NCBI GenBank assembly: GCA_017881915.1 | Contig: JADGQK010000009.1 | Location: 1 to 53,451, forward strand | From: Chloroflexota bacterium | GTDB taxonomy: Bacteria; Chloroflexota; Limnocylindria; Limnocylindrales; CSP1-4 | Direction: 5' to 3' | DNA: 53,451 nt | In this document: positions 28,252-39,191 of the stretch, one piece after another | Position numbering within the stretch: position 1 is the first letter of the stretch | How the letters are laid out: the number at the start of each line of letters is the position of its first letter | Translations under genes and position numbers: made by a program | Notes under the pieces: generated by a model | The model's database searches: none | Seen by the model: only the letters and a program-made list of their open reading frames with translations | What the model was told of the DNA's origin: nothing

Positions 28252-28953
28252 CTAACCCTCGGTCTTCTTGGTTGCGCCGGCGGGGGCCTTGGGCGCCGCT
28301 GCCTTTGCCGCCGGTTTGGCAGTGGCCTTCGCAGCTGTCCTGGCCGGGCTCTTGGCGGCTGTCCTGGCTGCCGGGGTTGCCTTGCCTGCGGTCTTGGCGG
28401 CCACCTTCTTCGTCGTCGCGCGGGCCGGTTTGGCAGAGGAGGTCGCGGCCTTTGATTCCGTCCTGGCAGCGGCGGCCGCGGCGTTGGCGGCTGCCTCGGC
28501 CCGGGCGGTCTTGCTCAGGGCGGCCCGAGCCTTGCCCGCGGCTGTCTGGGCGCCCTTCGCCTTGTCCGCCTTGGCCAGCGCGATGCGGGCCTTGGCGGCC
28601 TTGACGGCGGCGGCCTTACCGGTGGTCTTGGTCAGCTTCGCGGCCGTCTGGACCTGGGCGCCACCGAGGGCGGCGTTGACCTTGCGGGTCAGCCGGGACT
28701 TGCGGCGGGCGGCGGCGTTCGCGTGGATCGCGCCGGCCTTGGCGGCTCGATCGAGCGCGCTCAAGGCGTCCTTGAGGGCCTCGACCGCGTCACCAGCCTG
28801 GCCGCCGGTGGCGACCCTGACGGCTTTGGACACGAGCGTCTTGGCGGCGCTGCGGCGGGGCTGGTTGACCTCGGCACGGCGCTCGGCCGTGCGCACGCGC
28901 TTGAGCGCGGAGGGAGTTCGGGCACCGGTCCAGCCTCGGGGCTTCCTGGCCAA
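28252..28953 (-). CDS. rpsT: 30S ribosomal protein bS20 with long Ala/Lys tail
   Basis: Residues 1-98 are bS20: basic start ARKPRGWTGARTPSALKR and the signature LDRAAKAGAIHANAAARRKS, which binds 16S rRNA at the bottom of the small subunit. The usual length is about 88 residues; this one is 233. The extra 135 residues are almost only Ala, Lys, Thr and Pro, with runs like AAKSPARTAAKATAKPAAKA resembling histone H1 tails. The TTG start has GAGG 8 nt upstream; a second TTG lies two codons earlier. The frame continues far upstream but that part is out of character. Divergent from the DMT transporter. Confidence 0.9.
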   Translation of the reverse strand: MARKPRGWTGARTPSALKRVRTAERRAEVNQPRRSAAKTLVSKAVRVATGGQAGDAVEALKDALSALDRAAKAGAIHANAAARRKSRLTRKVNAALGGAQVQTAAKLTKTTGKAAAVKAAKARIALAKADKAKGAQTAAGKARAALSKTARAEAAANAAAAAARTESKAATSSAKPARATTKKVAAKTAGKATPAARTAAKSPARTAAKATAKPAAKAAAPKAPAGATKKTEG

Positions 28954-29124
28954 GTTCAAAACCTCATGAATGCGGAAGGCGGACCGCCGGGCACGCCGAA
29001 GGCACAGCCCAGCAGGGGAGGACGAATGGTACCAGAAAGCTCGCTTGAGCGGCCGGGCAGGCGGGCAGCTCAGTGGTTGGTCAACGCGCCCCCGAGCGGG
29101 CCGGCCGATGTCACACTTGACCCA

Positions 29125-29985
29125 ATGATCCCGATTCTTGGCGGTCTCGGTGCCGCCCTCCTCTTCACTGTGTCCGTCCTCGCTTCCGCCCGGGCCAGCC
29201 GGCTGATCGGCGCACCTGCCACCGTGGCCTGGGCGATGACCATCGGCCTCGTCGTCACGCTGCCGGTGGCGTTCGTAACGGCGCCGTCGCCGGACTTCGG
29301 GCGGGGCGCCTGGGCCTGGTTCCTGGCCGCCGGGCTGGGCAACGTGATCGGCCTCCTCCTGACCTATGCCGCGTATCGAGTTGGGGCGGTCGCCGTGATC
29401 GTGACGATCGCCTCGACCGAGGGTGCGATCGCAGCCGTCCTTGCAGTCCTCGCCGGGGAGGCACTGGCACCCGGCGCCGGCCTCGTCCTGGCGGTGATCG
29501 CGGTCGGCGTCGCGGTCACGGCGACCGGCTCCGGGGCGGGCGCGGAGGGGCATCCAATCGCGCCCGAGCAGGCGCTCCGGGCAGTCCTCCTGGCGACGGG
29601 ATCGGCCGCCTCGTTCGGAATCGGCCTGTACTCCTCGGGCAGGCTCAGCACGTTGCTACCGGTCCCGTGGGCGATCCTTGCCCCCCGGGCGATCGGCTTC
29701 CTGCTCGTGGCCCTGCCGCTGGCCACCCTCGGCCGGATCCGGATCAGCCGGGCGGCCGCGCCGTACGTGGTCGCGGTGGGGCTGGCCGAAGTGATCGGCT
29801 ACATCTCTTACACGCTGGGCGCCCGCGAGGCGATCGCGATCACGGCGGTCCTGGCGACTCTCTTCGCCCCGCTCTCGGCTGTCGCGGCCTGGCTCCTCTT
29901 CCGCGAGCGCCTGGCGACCCGCCAGGTCGCCGGGATCGGCCTGGTCGTCCTTGGCGTGGCGATCCTCGGCGTCGTCCAGGCCTGA
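29125..29985 (+). CDS. DMT-superfamily (EamA-like) transporter
   Basis: A 286-residue protein with about ten hydrophobic helices in two similar halves, as in EamA/DMT exporters. The first helix is [20 protein letters not shown] and the last ends [15 protein letters not shown]. An ATG in the right place begins the first helix; the longer open frame upstream overlaps rpsT in antisense and is rejected. Substrates of this family vary (metabolites, amino acids). No clear ribosome binding site is visible, which agrees with other genes here. Confidence 0.8.
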   Translation: MIPILGGLGAALLFTVSVLASARASRLIGAPATVAWAMTIGLVVTLPVAFVTAPSPDFGRGAWAWFLAAGLGNVIGLLLTYAAYRVGAVAVIVTIASTEGAIAAVLAVLAGEALAPGAGLVLAVIAVGVAVTATGSGAGAEGHPIAPEQALRAVLLATGSAASFGIGLYSSGRLSTLLPVPWAILAPRAIGFLLVALPLATLGRIRISRAAAPYVVAVGLAEVIGYISYTLGAREAIAITAVLATLFAPLSAVAAWLLFRERLATRQVAGIGLVVLGVAILGVVQA

Positions 29986-29994
29986 GCTCGCTGC

Positions 29995-30000
29995 TACACT
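29995..30000 (+). promoter_or_regulatory. -10 element before lepA
   Basis: TACACT in the context CTGCTACACTCGG, 10 nt before the lepA ATG. Transcription starting about 7 nt after it would leave a leader of about 4 nt. The context repeats that of the tRNA-Ala(CGC) promoter. Confidence 0.55.
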
Positions 30001-30010
30001 CGGGAACCCC

Positions 30011-31831
<1,821 letters not shown>

Positions 31832-31839
31832 CGGCGACC

Positions 31840-32613
31840 ATGGAAGAGCTGATTCGACCGTTCGGCCTGCTCATCGCCCTGGCGTTCACGTTGCTGCTCG
31901 TCGTGCTTCGCTTCCAGGCCGCCCTGTTCGGGGTGGCCGAGTACGCGGATGTCGGACCGGACGGCCAGCCGACCCGCCTGCGCCGGCGCCTGAGCTGGTA
32001 CCTGATCGGATTCGTGATCGTCCTGGCCATCTTCGTCGTCGACCCGAATGTCGCAACGGACCTGTACGTGGGCCTGGGCGACCGCCCCCGCGCGGTCGCC
32101 TTCGGGATTGCCTTCGGGGTGGGCGGCACGGCCCTGGCGATGGGCGTGGCCTGGCTGCGCTACCGCCACCTGCGCCTGCCGCCGGTCGGCTCCTACCCGG
32201 TCGCCCTGTTGAACGCGCTGGGCACGGCGTTCATCGATGAGGCCACGTTCCGCGGCGCGGTCCTGGGCTTCCTCGTCCTGGTCGGATTGAATGGTTGGCT
32301 GGCGATCGTGATCCAGGCCCTCGTCTACGGTCTCGCCACGCGCCTCGGGGCACCCGGCCGCGATCGTTCGATCTTCGTCCTGGCCCTGCTCCTCGCCGTG
32401 GCGACCGGCTGGGCGACGATCCAGACGGGCGGGATCGGGGCGGCCTTCATCGGCCATGCGATCGCCCGATTCGCGATGTTCCTGGCCACCGGCCATGCTG
32501 GCCAGCCCCTGCCCGCAGGTCGCGAGGTCGAGGAGATCGAGAAGCGCCGCCGGCCGCCCGACGGCTGGAGCATCGTCGGCGTCGTCCGGGACACAATCGG
32601 CCGCGACCGATGA
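31840..32613 (+). CDS. CPBP-like intramembrane protein
   Basis: A 257-residue membrane protein with about seven helices. FIDEATFRGAVLG resembles motif 1 of CPBP (CAAX protease and bacteriocin-processing) proteins, but the usual Glu-Glu is Asp-Glu; FIGHAIARF supplies the later conserved His. The family includes intramembrane proteases and proteins with no known activity. The C-terminal 40 residues are charged. It lies between lepA and hemW and overlaps hemW by ATGA. Whether it is an active protease is unclear. Confidence 0.7.
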   Translation: MEELIRPFGLLIALAFTLLLVVLRFQAALFGVAEYADVGPDGQPTRLRRRLSWYLIGFVIVLAIFVVDPNVATDLYVGLGDRPRAVAFGIAFGVGGTALAMGVAWLRYRHLRLPPVGSYPVALLNALGTAFIDEATFRGAVLGFLVLVGLNGWLAIVIQALVYGLATRLGAPGRDRSIFVLALLLAVATGWATIQTGGIGAAFIGHAIARFAMFLATGHAGQPLPAGREVEEIEKRRRPPDGWSIVGVVRDTIGRDR

Positions 32614-33842
32614 GCACGGCTGAAGGGTTGCCGCTGCCCGAGCCCGCGTTGGGGCTGTACGTTCACCTGCCGTTCTGCGTGTCGATTTGCCCGTATTGCG
32701 ACTTCGTCGTCTACGCCGGGGCGGACGCCCGCGGCCCACGCAATCGGATCGACCTCCTCGTCGACGCTCTGATCGTCGAGATCGGGCTGCGAGCGGAAGC
32801 TGGCGGGGCCGACCCAGCAGGCCGGCCGCTGAGCACGATCTACCTCGGTGGGGGCACGCCGTCGCTCCTGCCGGCGGCCGCCCTGCTTCGGATCCTCGGC
32901 GCGATTCGGGCGGCCTTCGGGATCGCCCCAGGCGCGGAGATCACGCTCGAGGCGAATCCCGGACCGGACGAGCGTGGCGATCCGGGCGCCCAGGCCGAGG
33001 CCGGGATCACCCGGATCAGCTTCGGGGCGCAGTCGTTTGCTCCGGCTGAGCTGAAACGGCTCGGTCGCCGCCATTCCCCGGCCGACATCGGACTGGCCCT
33101 CAGTGCGGCACGGGACGCGGGCATCCCGTCGATCAACCTGGACCTGCTCTACGACGTACCCGGCCAGACCCTGGGCAGCTGGGCCGACAGCCTTGATCGG
33201 GCGATCGCGCTCGGCCCGGAGCACCTCTCGCTGTACGCCCTGACCCTCGACGATCCCGAGGCGGAGGGCCTGACCGGTCCCGGCGGCGATCATCTCCCGC
33301 CGACGGCCGGCGCCCGCCGCTGGCGGGAGCGGGCGCAGCCGGAACAGGACGACGACCGGGCCGCAGCGATGTACCACCTCGCGGCCCACCGCCTGCGCGA
33401 GGCCGGCTTCCACGGCTACGAGCTCGCCAATTGGGCGCTGCCCGGCCACGAGTCGCGGCACAACCTCGGGTACTGGGAGCGTCGCTCGATCGAGGCGGTT
33501 GGCCCGGGAGCCCACGCGTTCGACGGCCAGGTCCGGCGCTGGAATGCGGCTCGCCTCGACGGTTATGTCGCGGCCCTGCTGCCCGGCAGCGGTGGCCCGC
33601 CCAGCCTCCCGCCCGGGGGCGAGGAGATCCTGGACGCCGCCTCGGCCAGTGCCGAAAGCCTGATCCTGGGGCTCCGGCTGGATCGCGGGGTCCCGCTCAC
33701 GACGCTCCTCGAGCCGCAGTTCATGGACGCCTTCGATTGGGCGGTGGCGGCCGGATTGCTCGAGGAGACCGACGATGCCCGGGTCCGCCTGACGACGCGC
33801 GGCCGGCTCCTCTCCAACGAGCTCTTTGCCCGCCTGATCTGA
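32610..33842 (+). CDS. hemW: HemW, radical SAM heme chaperone
   Basis: 410 residues. The radical SAM cluster motif is CX3CX2C at Cys23, Cys27 and Cys30 (LPFCVSICPYCDF), with YLGGGTPSLL and SFGAQSF following. This spacing and the C-terminal domain (RHNLGYWERR, GPGAHAFDG) identify the HemW/HemN-like group rather than true coproporphyrinogen dehydrogenase. It is thought to deliver heme to respiratory enzymes. The lepA-hemW-hrcA-grpE-dnaK order is common in many bacteria. GC-rich inverted repeats (CCGGCCGG at 33864 and 33885) after the stop may end the transcript. Confidence 0.93.
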   Translation: MSTAEGLPLPEPALGLYVHLPFCVSICPYCDFVVYAGADARGPRNRIDLLVDALIVEIGLRAEAGGADPAGRPLSTIYLGGGTPSLLPAAALLRILGAIRAAFGIAPGAEITLEANPGPDERGDPGAQAEAGITRISFGAQSFAPAELKRLGRRHSPADIGLALSAARDAGIPSINLDLLYDVPGQTLGSWADSLDRAIALGPEHLSLYALTLDDPEAEGLTGPGGDHLPPTAGARRWRERAQPEQDDDRAAAMYHLAAHRLREAGFHGYELANWALPGHESRHNLGYWERRSIEAVGPGAHAFDGQVRRWNAARLDGYVAALLPGSGGPPSLPPGGEEILDAASASAESLILGLRLDRGVPLTTLLEPQFMDAFDWAVAAGLLEETDDARVRLTTRGRLLSNELFARLI

Positions 33843-33896
33843 GGGGCCCCGGGCACGCTCGTGCCGGCCGGTCCGACACTCTGGCCGGCCGGGTCG

Positions 33897-33926
33897 TTGA
33901 CACTCGGCTGGAACGGCTGGTACGAT
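33897..33926 (+). promoter_or_regulatory. Promoter of the hrcA-grpE-dnaK operon
   Basis: TTGACA (33897-33902) and TACGAT (33921-33926) with 18-bp spacing form a good housekeeping promoter. Transcription would start near 33933, just before the CIRCE operator. Confidence 0.8.
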
Positions 33927-33937
33927 GCGGGCAGCAA

Positions 33938-33966
33938 GTTAGCACTCTGGCATGGAGAGTGCTAAC
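33938..33966. promoter_or_regulatory. CIRCE operator for HrcA
   Basis: TTAGCACTC-N9-GAGTGCTAA, a perfect match to the CIRCE inverted repeat, extended by one more pair (G...C). It lies between the predicted start of transcription and the hrcA start codon, so HrcA represses its own operon and relief on heat shock is expected. No second CIRCE was found before dnaJ. Confidence 0.97.
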
Positions 33967-33985
33967 CGGAAGGAGCAAGCGCACC

Positions 33986-35065
33986 GTGGCGCGAAGAACG
34001 CGACCCACCAGCGGCCCGCTGGATGCCCGAGCCAGGGCGATCCTGCAGGCCGTCATCGATGACTACGTGACGACCGCGAGTCCGGTCGGTTCCCACACGC
34101 TCGTCGAGCGTTACAGCCTGGGCGTGAGCAGCGCAACCGTGCGCGGGATCCTGGCCGACCTCGAGAGCGCCGGGTTGCTGACCCATCCCCACACGTCTTC
34201 CGGCCGCGTCCCGACCGACGCCGGCTACCGGAGCTACGTCGAATCGATCGTCGACCTCGGCGCGCCGCCGCCGCCGGTTGAGCAGCTGATGATCCGCCAC
34301 CAATTCGGCCAGGTGGAGTTCGCCAGCGAGCAGTGGTTCCGCCTCGCAGCCACGACCCTTGCCTCGATGACCCGCTCGGCCGGCCTCGCCACCGCAGCCA
34401 AACCGGTGGCCGCCCGGGTCCGCCGGATCGACCTGGTCGCGATCCAGGATCGGCTCGCCAGCCTGATCCTGGTCCTCCGCGAAGGCACGATCAAGCAGGG
34501 CCTGATCGCCCTCGACCTGCCGGTGACCCAGGCCGACCTGACCCGCGTGGCCAACCTGCTCAACGACCGCCTGGCCGAACTGACCGCGTCCGATATCGTG
34601 GCCATCCTGCCCCAGCTGGAGCAGGCGCTGGGCGGTGACGACGAGACTCGCAACCTGACCCGCAAGATCGCCGAGCGGATCATCCGGACGGTCGCCGAGT
34701 TCGACGCCGTGCGCGTCGAGGAGGTCTATAGCGACGGCCTGCTCAACGTGATGGAGGCGCCCGAGTTCGCCCAGAGCGAGAAGCTTCGGCGGGTCTTCAC
34801 GGCACTGGAGAACCGGGCCTACCTCGCCGACCTGATTGCAGTCGTGACCGACAGCGGCCGGATCCACGTGTTCATCGGGCGCGAGAACGCGCCTGTCGAG
34901 ATGGGCGAAGTCTCGCTTGTCCTCGCACCGTACGGCCAGCCCGGCCGGGCCGTCGGCGTCGTCGGCGTCCTCGGCCCGACGCGAATGGCCTACGCCCAGG
35001 CGATCGGCACCGTGGGCTTCATCTCCGGGTTGATGAATGAGCTCGTCGACCATCTCTACGCCTGA
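33986..35065 (+). CDS. hrcA: Heat-inducible transcription repressor HrcA
   Basis: 359 residues. The N-terminal winged helix reads LDARARAILQAVIDDYVTTA and SATVRGILADLESAGLLTHP, followed by HTSSGRVPTDAGYR, which is diagnostic. It binds CIRCE and represses chaperone genes, needing help from chaperonins to fold. The GTG start has GGAAGGAG about 10 nt upstream, downstream of CIRCE; longer in-frame starts would read through the operator. First gene of the operon. Confidence 0.96.
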   Translation: MARRTRPTSGPLDARARAILQAVIDDYVTTASPVGSHTLVERYSLGVSSATVRGILADLESAGLLTHPHTSSGRVPTDAGYRSYVESIVDLGAPPPPVEQLMIRHQFGQVEFASEQWFRLAATTLASMTRSAGLATAAKPVAARVRRIDLVAIQDRLASLILVLREGTIKQGLIALDLPVTQADLTRVANLLNDRLAELTASDIVAILPQLEQALGGDDETRNLTRKIAERIIRTVAEFDAVRVEEVYSDGLLNVMEAPEFAQSEKLRRVFTALENRAYLADLIAVVTDSGRIHVFIGRENAPVEMGEVSLVLAPYGQPGRAVGVVGVLGPTRMAYAQAIGTVGFISGLMNELVDHLYA

Positions 35066-35091
35066 GCCAACAACACGCCAGAGATCAACCC

Positions 35092-35673
35092 ATGAAACCT
35101 GACCGTAGCCGGACCCGCTCCGAAGAACGCGTCGAGGAGCTCGATATCTCCCCGACCAGGCTGCTCGCCGACATCGAGGTCCTCCAGGCCGAACGCGACG
35201 CGGCGCAGGCCCAGGCGGCCGACTACCTGCTGGCGCTTCAACGCGAGCGAGCCGAGTTCCAGAACTTCAGGCGCCGGACAGCCGAGGAGCGCGAACGCGA
35301 GGCCGGCCTGGCCAGCGACATGCTCATCTTCAAGGTCCTCGTCCTCGCCGACGACTTCGACCGGGCCATCGAGTCGCGGCCGACCAGCGCCGAAAGCGCG
35401 AGCTGGGCGGAAGGCGTGGCAGCGATCGATCGCAAGCTGCGGGCGCTGCTCGAGAGCGAAGGCGTGCGGCCGATCGAGGTGACCCCCGGCGCGCCCTTCG
35501 ACCCCCGCGAGCACGAGGCGCTCATCAACCTCCCCGGCAGCGACTTTCCGGAAGGCGTGGTCGTGGCCGAGCTCCAGCGCGGCTACCGCATCCGTGATCG
35601 GATCCTGCGACCCGCCCGGGTCGCCATCGCAGCTGGTCCCGAGGCCAGCGATCCGGCCCTGCCGATTAACTGA
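35092..35673 (+). CDS. grpE: GrpE, nucleotide exchange factor for DnaK
   Basis: 193 residues. A coiled-coil-forming helix over about 20-75 (LLADIEVLQAERDAAQAQ, then QRERAEFQNFRRRTAEERER) leads to the conserved VLADDFDRAIE and the C-terminal beta part (HEALINLP, VVVAELQRGYRIRDRILRPA). GrpE opens the nucleotide site of DnaK. Between hrcA and dnaK as expected, 26 bp after hrcA. Confidence 0.96.
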   Translation: MKPDRSRTRSEERVEELDISPTRLLADIEVLQAERDAAQAQAADYLLALQRERAEFQNFRRRTAEEREREAGLASDMLIFKVLVLADDFDRAIESRPTSAESASWAEGVAAIDRKLRALLESEGVRPIEVTPGAPFDPREHEALINLPGSDFPEGVVVAELQRGYRIRDRILRPARVAIAAGPEASDPALPIN

Positions 35674-35718
35674 CATCCAACCCCGAACACCGGATCAATT
35701 CAAGGAGAACCATCACCA

Positions 35719-37659
35719 ATGGGCAAGATCATCGGGATCGACCTGGGAACCACGAACTCCGTTGTGGCCGTCATGGAGGGCGGCGAGCCGACCGTGATCG
35801 CTTCGGCCGAGGGCGGCCGGACCGTTCCCTCGGTCGTTGCCTTCACCAAGACTGGCGAGCGCCTCGTTGGCCAGCTGGCCAAGCGCCAGGCCGTCACCAA
35901 CCCGACCAACACGATCTACTCGATCAAGCGCTTCATGGGCCGTCGTTTTGACGATCCCGAGACGAAGCATTCGGTGGAGCTGGTCCCGTACAAGGTCCAG
36001 AAGGACGCCAAGAGCGACGGGCTTGTCGTGGTCGTGGGCGACAAGACGTACACCCCGCCCGAGCTCAGCGCGATGATCCTCCAGAAGCTCAAGGCGGACG
36101 CCGAGGCATACCTGGGCGAGAAGATCACCGAGGCGGTGATCACAGTCCCGGCCTACTTCGATGACACCCAGCGCCAAGCGACCAAGGACGCCGGTCGGAT
36201 CGCCGGCCTCGACGTCAAGCGGATCATCAACGAGCCAACCGCGTCGGCCCTGGCCTACGGCCTGGACAAGAAGCACGACGAGAAGATCGCCGTCTATGAC
36301 CTGGGCGGTGGCACGTTCGACATCTCGATCCTCGAGCTCGGCGACGGCGTCTTCGAGGTGAAGGCGACGAATGGCGACACCCACCTCGGTGGCGACGACT
36401 TCGACCAGCGCGTGATCGAGTGGCTCCTGGCCGAGTTCAAGAAGGACCAGGGGATCGACCTGCGTAAGGACCAGCAGGCCCTCCAGCGCTTGAAGGAAGC
36501 CGCCGAGAAGGCGAAAATCGAGCTCAGCTCGACCAGCCAGACCGAGATCAACCTGCCCTACGTCACCGCCGATGCCGGCGGCCCGAAGCACCTCGTGGTC
36601 ACCCTATCCCGGGCGAAGCTCGAGGATCTCGTCGGCGACCTGATCGACAAGACCCGTGAACCGGTCCAAAAGGCGCTCAAGGACGCCGGCCTGAAGCCGG
36701 GCGAGATCGACGAGGTCGTACTTGTCGGCGGGATGACCCGGATGCCCGCGGTGATCGAGGCCGTCAAGGCGATGTTCAACGGCAAGGAGCCGAACCGCGG
36801 GGTCAACCCGGACGAGGTCGTGGCCGTTGGCGCGGCAATCCAGGCCGGCGTCCTGGCCGGCGACGTCAAGGACGTCCTGCTCCTCGACGTCACTCCGCTG
36901 TCACTGGGCATCGAGACCCTGGGCAGCGTGATGACCCGCCTGATCGAGCGCAACACCACGATCCCGAGCTCGAAATCGCAGACGTTCTCGACCGCCTCGG
37001 ACAGCCAGAGCCAGGTCGAAATCCACGTCCTCCAGGGCGAGCGCGAATTCGCCCAGGACAACAAGACCCTCGGCCGGTTCATCCTCGACGGGATCCCGCC
37101 CGCGCCGCGCGGCGTGCCCCAGGTGGAGGTTACCTTCGACATCGACGCCAACGGCATCCTCGACGTCAAGGCCAAGGACCGGGCGACCGGCAAGGAGCAG
37201 CAGGTCCGGATCACCGCATCGTCGATGCTCTCCAAGGATGACGTGGACAAGATGGTCCGCGACGCCCAGGAGCATGCCGACGAGGACCGCAAGCGGCGCG
37301 AAGAGGTCGAGGCGAGGAACCAGGCCGAGGCCCTCACGTTCCAGGCCGAGCGGACGATCAAGGACCTCGGTGACAAGGTCTCGGCCGAGGATCGCGCCGA
37401 CGCCGAGAAGAAGGTCGAGGACCTCCGGACGGCCCTCAAGGGCAGCGATCCGGCGGCAGTCACCGCCGGGGGGACGGCGCTGGCCGAGGTTCTCAACCGG
37501 ATCTCGACGGCTGCCTACCAGGCGGCCGCGGCAGAAGGCGCCCCGTCCGGGGACGCCCCGGGCTCGAGTGCTTCGGAGCCGTCCGATGAAACGCCCGGCG
37601 AAGAGTCCGCCTCGACCGACGCCGGCGAGACGGTCGAGGGCGAGTTCAAGGAGGTCTGA
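35719..37659 (+). CDS. dnaK: Chaperone DnaK (Hsp70)
   Basis: 646 residues. ATPase start [14 protein letters not shown] (residues 4-17), [27 protein letters not shown] and VGGMTRMP are present; the substrate domain follows ([14 protein letters not shown]). The last 35 residues are acidic and disordered. It refolds proteins with GrpE and DnaJ. AAGGAGAA gives a good ribosome binding site. Last gene of the CIRCE operon; dnaJ is not here but 5.4 kb downstream. Confidence 0.98.
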   Translation: MGKIIGIDLGTTNSVVAVMEGGEPTVIASAEGGRTVPSVVAFTKTGERLVGQLAKRQAVTNPTNTIYSIKRFMGRRFDDPETKHSVELVPYKVQKDAKSDGLVVVVGDKTYTPPELSAMILQKLKADAEAYLGEKITEAVITVPAYFDDTQRQATKDAGRIAGLDVKRIINEPTASALAYGLDKKHDEKIAVYDLGGGTFDISILELGDGVFEVKATNGDTHLGGDDFDQRVIEWLLAEFKKDQGIDLRKDQQALQRLKEAAEKAKIELSSTSQTEINLPYVTADAGGPKHLVVTLSRAKLEDLVGDLIDKTREPVQKALKDAGLKPGEIDEVVLVGGMTRMPAVIEAVKAMFNGKEPNRGVNPDEVVAVGAAIQAGVLAGDVKDVLLLDVTPLSLGIETLGSVMTRLIERNTTIPSSKSQTFSTASDSQSQVEIHVLQGEREFAQDNKTLGRFILDGIPPAPRGVPQVEVTFDIDANGILDVKAKDRATGKEQQVRITASSMLSKDDVDKMVRDAQEHADEDRKRREEVEARNQAEALTFQAERTIKDLGDKVSAEDRADAEKKVEDLRTALKGSDPAAVTAGGTALAEVLNRISTAAYQAAAAEGAPSGDAPGSSASEPSDETPGEESASTDAGETVEGEFKEV

Positions 37660-37698
37660 GCCTCGGGGCCGAGTGCCCTGTACTTCGTTCAGTCACGC

Positions 37699-37729
37699 AC
37701 GAGCCCGCCGGCTGGCCCGGTGGGCTCGT
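37699..37729 (+). terminator. Stem-loop after dnaK, likely terminator
   Basis: ACGAGCCCGCCGG pairs with CCGGTGGGCTCGT (one G-U wobble) around a short loop, 40 bp past the dnaK stop. There is no T-run, so it may work with Rho or only protect the mRNA end. Confidence 0.55.
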
Positions 37730-38144
37730 CGATTCCCCGGGCTGGCCGGCCTGCTCCGGCCCTTGGGCTCAGCGCAGATTCGACCGCCGGTCGAGTCTGC
37801 ATCAGGTGAATGAGTCCGCCGAGGAACCTGCGAACTGAGTCGATCTTCGGCGTGCGGAGCCGGATCACGACGGCTCCGCCTCGATTCGCGTCGATTCTCG
37901 GCATGGGACGCAGGAGCGTGATGAGATTCGGGGCGAGCAGGTCGAACCTATTCGTCCGATGCAGGTCGGACCGGCGGCGATCGGCAGGCTGGAACTGCCG
38001 CCGAGGGTCGTCGGTCTCGTTGTCATCCGCTGGCAGTCCGTCGGCCCGGAAGGCATACGGCGAGGGTCCGGCAGCGGCCGGTGATCCGGGGAGCCCCGGC
38101 CCGGGTCGCGTCGAGGCTTGGCGGGCGGTACCATTCCGGTCCCG
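37730..38144. other. Gap of about 415 bp with two further stem-loops and a possible antisense frame
   Basis: GCAGATTCGACC pairs with GGTCGAGTCTGC (37774-37800, one T-G wobble), and GCGGAGCC pairs with GGCTCCGC (37854-37879). On the reverse strand a frame contains FDLLAPNLITLLRP and AVVIRLRTPKIDSVRRFLGG, which look protein-like, but third positions are less GC-rich than in the genes around and I find no clear start or family. It may be a decayed gene or a structured RNA. The forward frame at 37810 is unconvincing. Confidence 0.4.
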
Positions 38145-39191
38145 ATGACGACCCCCCTGCCCAACGCCGTGCCCGCGGATTCCTCGGACGTCGGGCGAGA
38201 CGCGACCTCCGGAACGGCGGCGACCGAACGTGCCGGAACGCCCGCGGCCGAACACGCCTCAGAGGGCCCCGAGAGCCTGATCCGGGCACGCGGCCTGACC
38301 AAGCGATTCGGCGCCTTCACCGCGGTCGACGCGATCGACTTCGACGTGGCGCCGGGCGAGTCGTTCGGATTCCTCGGGCCGAATGGAGCCGGCAAGACAT
38401 CGACGATGCGGATGATCGGCTGCGTCTCGCCGATCACCGCCGGCGAGCTCAGCGTGCTCGGCCTCAACCCGGCCAGCGATGGCGCCCGGATCAAGGCCCA
38501 CATCGGGGTCGTGCCCCAGCAGGACACCCTGGACATGGAGCTGACCGTCCGGGAGAACCTGATCATCTACGGCCGCTACTTCGACCTGAGCCGGCGCGAG
38601 GCCGGGCGGAAGGCCGACGAGCTCCTCGAATTCGTGCAGCTCTCGGACCGGGCCCGGGACCAGGTCGAGCCGCTGTCGGGCGGGATGAAGCGACGCCTGA
38701 CGATTGCCCGGTCGCTCGTCAACGAGCCCGACCTGCTCCTGCTCGACGAGCCGACGACCGGTCTCGATCCGCAGGCGCGCCACCTGCTCTGGGATCGGCT
38801 CTATCGGCTCAAGCAGCGCGGCGTCACCCTCGTCCTGACGACGCACTACATGGACGAGGCCGAACAGCTGTGCGACCGCCTCGTGATCATGGACAAGGCC
38901 CGGATCGTGGCCGAAGGCTCGCCGCATGAGCTGATCGAGCGCTACTCGAGCCGCGAGGTCCTCGAGCTGCGCTTCCCGGTCGGCATCCTCGAGACGCTCC
39001 ACGCGGAGCTCGATGGGTTGGCCGACCGGATCGAGCGGCTACCCGACCGGGTGCTCCTGTACACCGATGACGGGGAGGCGGCCGCGGCGGCCGCGCACAG
39101 CCGCGGACTGCGACCCGAAACGGTCCTCGTCCGTCGCTCCAGCCTGGAGGACGTCTTCCTGCGCCTGACCGGTCGGACCCTGATCGAATGA
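38145..39191 (+). CDS. ABC-2 type exporter, ATP-binding subunit
   Basis: 348 residues. After a variable, Ala-rich start of about 45 residues comes a standard ABC domain: Walker A GPNGAGKTST, Q-loop VVPQQD, signature LSGGMKRR, Walker B LLLLDEP and the switch His in LTTHYMDEAE. Like NodI and drug or lipo-oligosaccharide exporters, it has a C-terminal extension ending SSLEDVFLRLTGRTL. It energises the two permeases that follow by ATGA overlap and a 4-bp gap. Substrate unknown; NodI-NodJ-like architecture is an inference. Confidence 0.93.
   Translation: MTTPLPNAVPADSSDVGRDATSGTAATERAGTPAAEHASEGPESLIRARGLTKRFGAFTAVDAIDFDVAPGESFGFLGPNGAGKTSTMRMIGCVSPITAGELSVLGLNPASDGARIKAHIGVVPQQDTLDMELTVRENLIIYGRYFDLSRREAGRKADELLEFVQLSDRARDQVEPLSGGMKRRLTIARSLVNEPDLLLLDEPTTGLDPQARHLLWDRLYRLKQRGVTLVLTTHYMDEAEQLCDRLVIMDKARIVAEGSPHELIERYSSREVLELRFPVGILETLHAELDGLADRIERLPDRVLLYTDDGEAAAAAAHSRGLRPETVLVRRSSLEDVFLRLTGRTLIE

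Noticed and set aside
28954-29553. N-terminal 200-codon extension of rpsT
   Set aside because: It runs antisense through the first half of the DMT transporter and has no bS20 character; the TTG with GAGG is the natural start.
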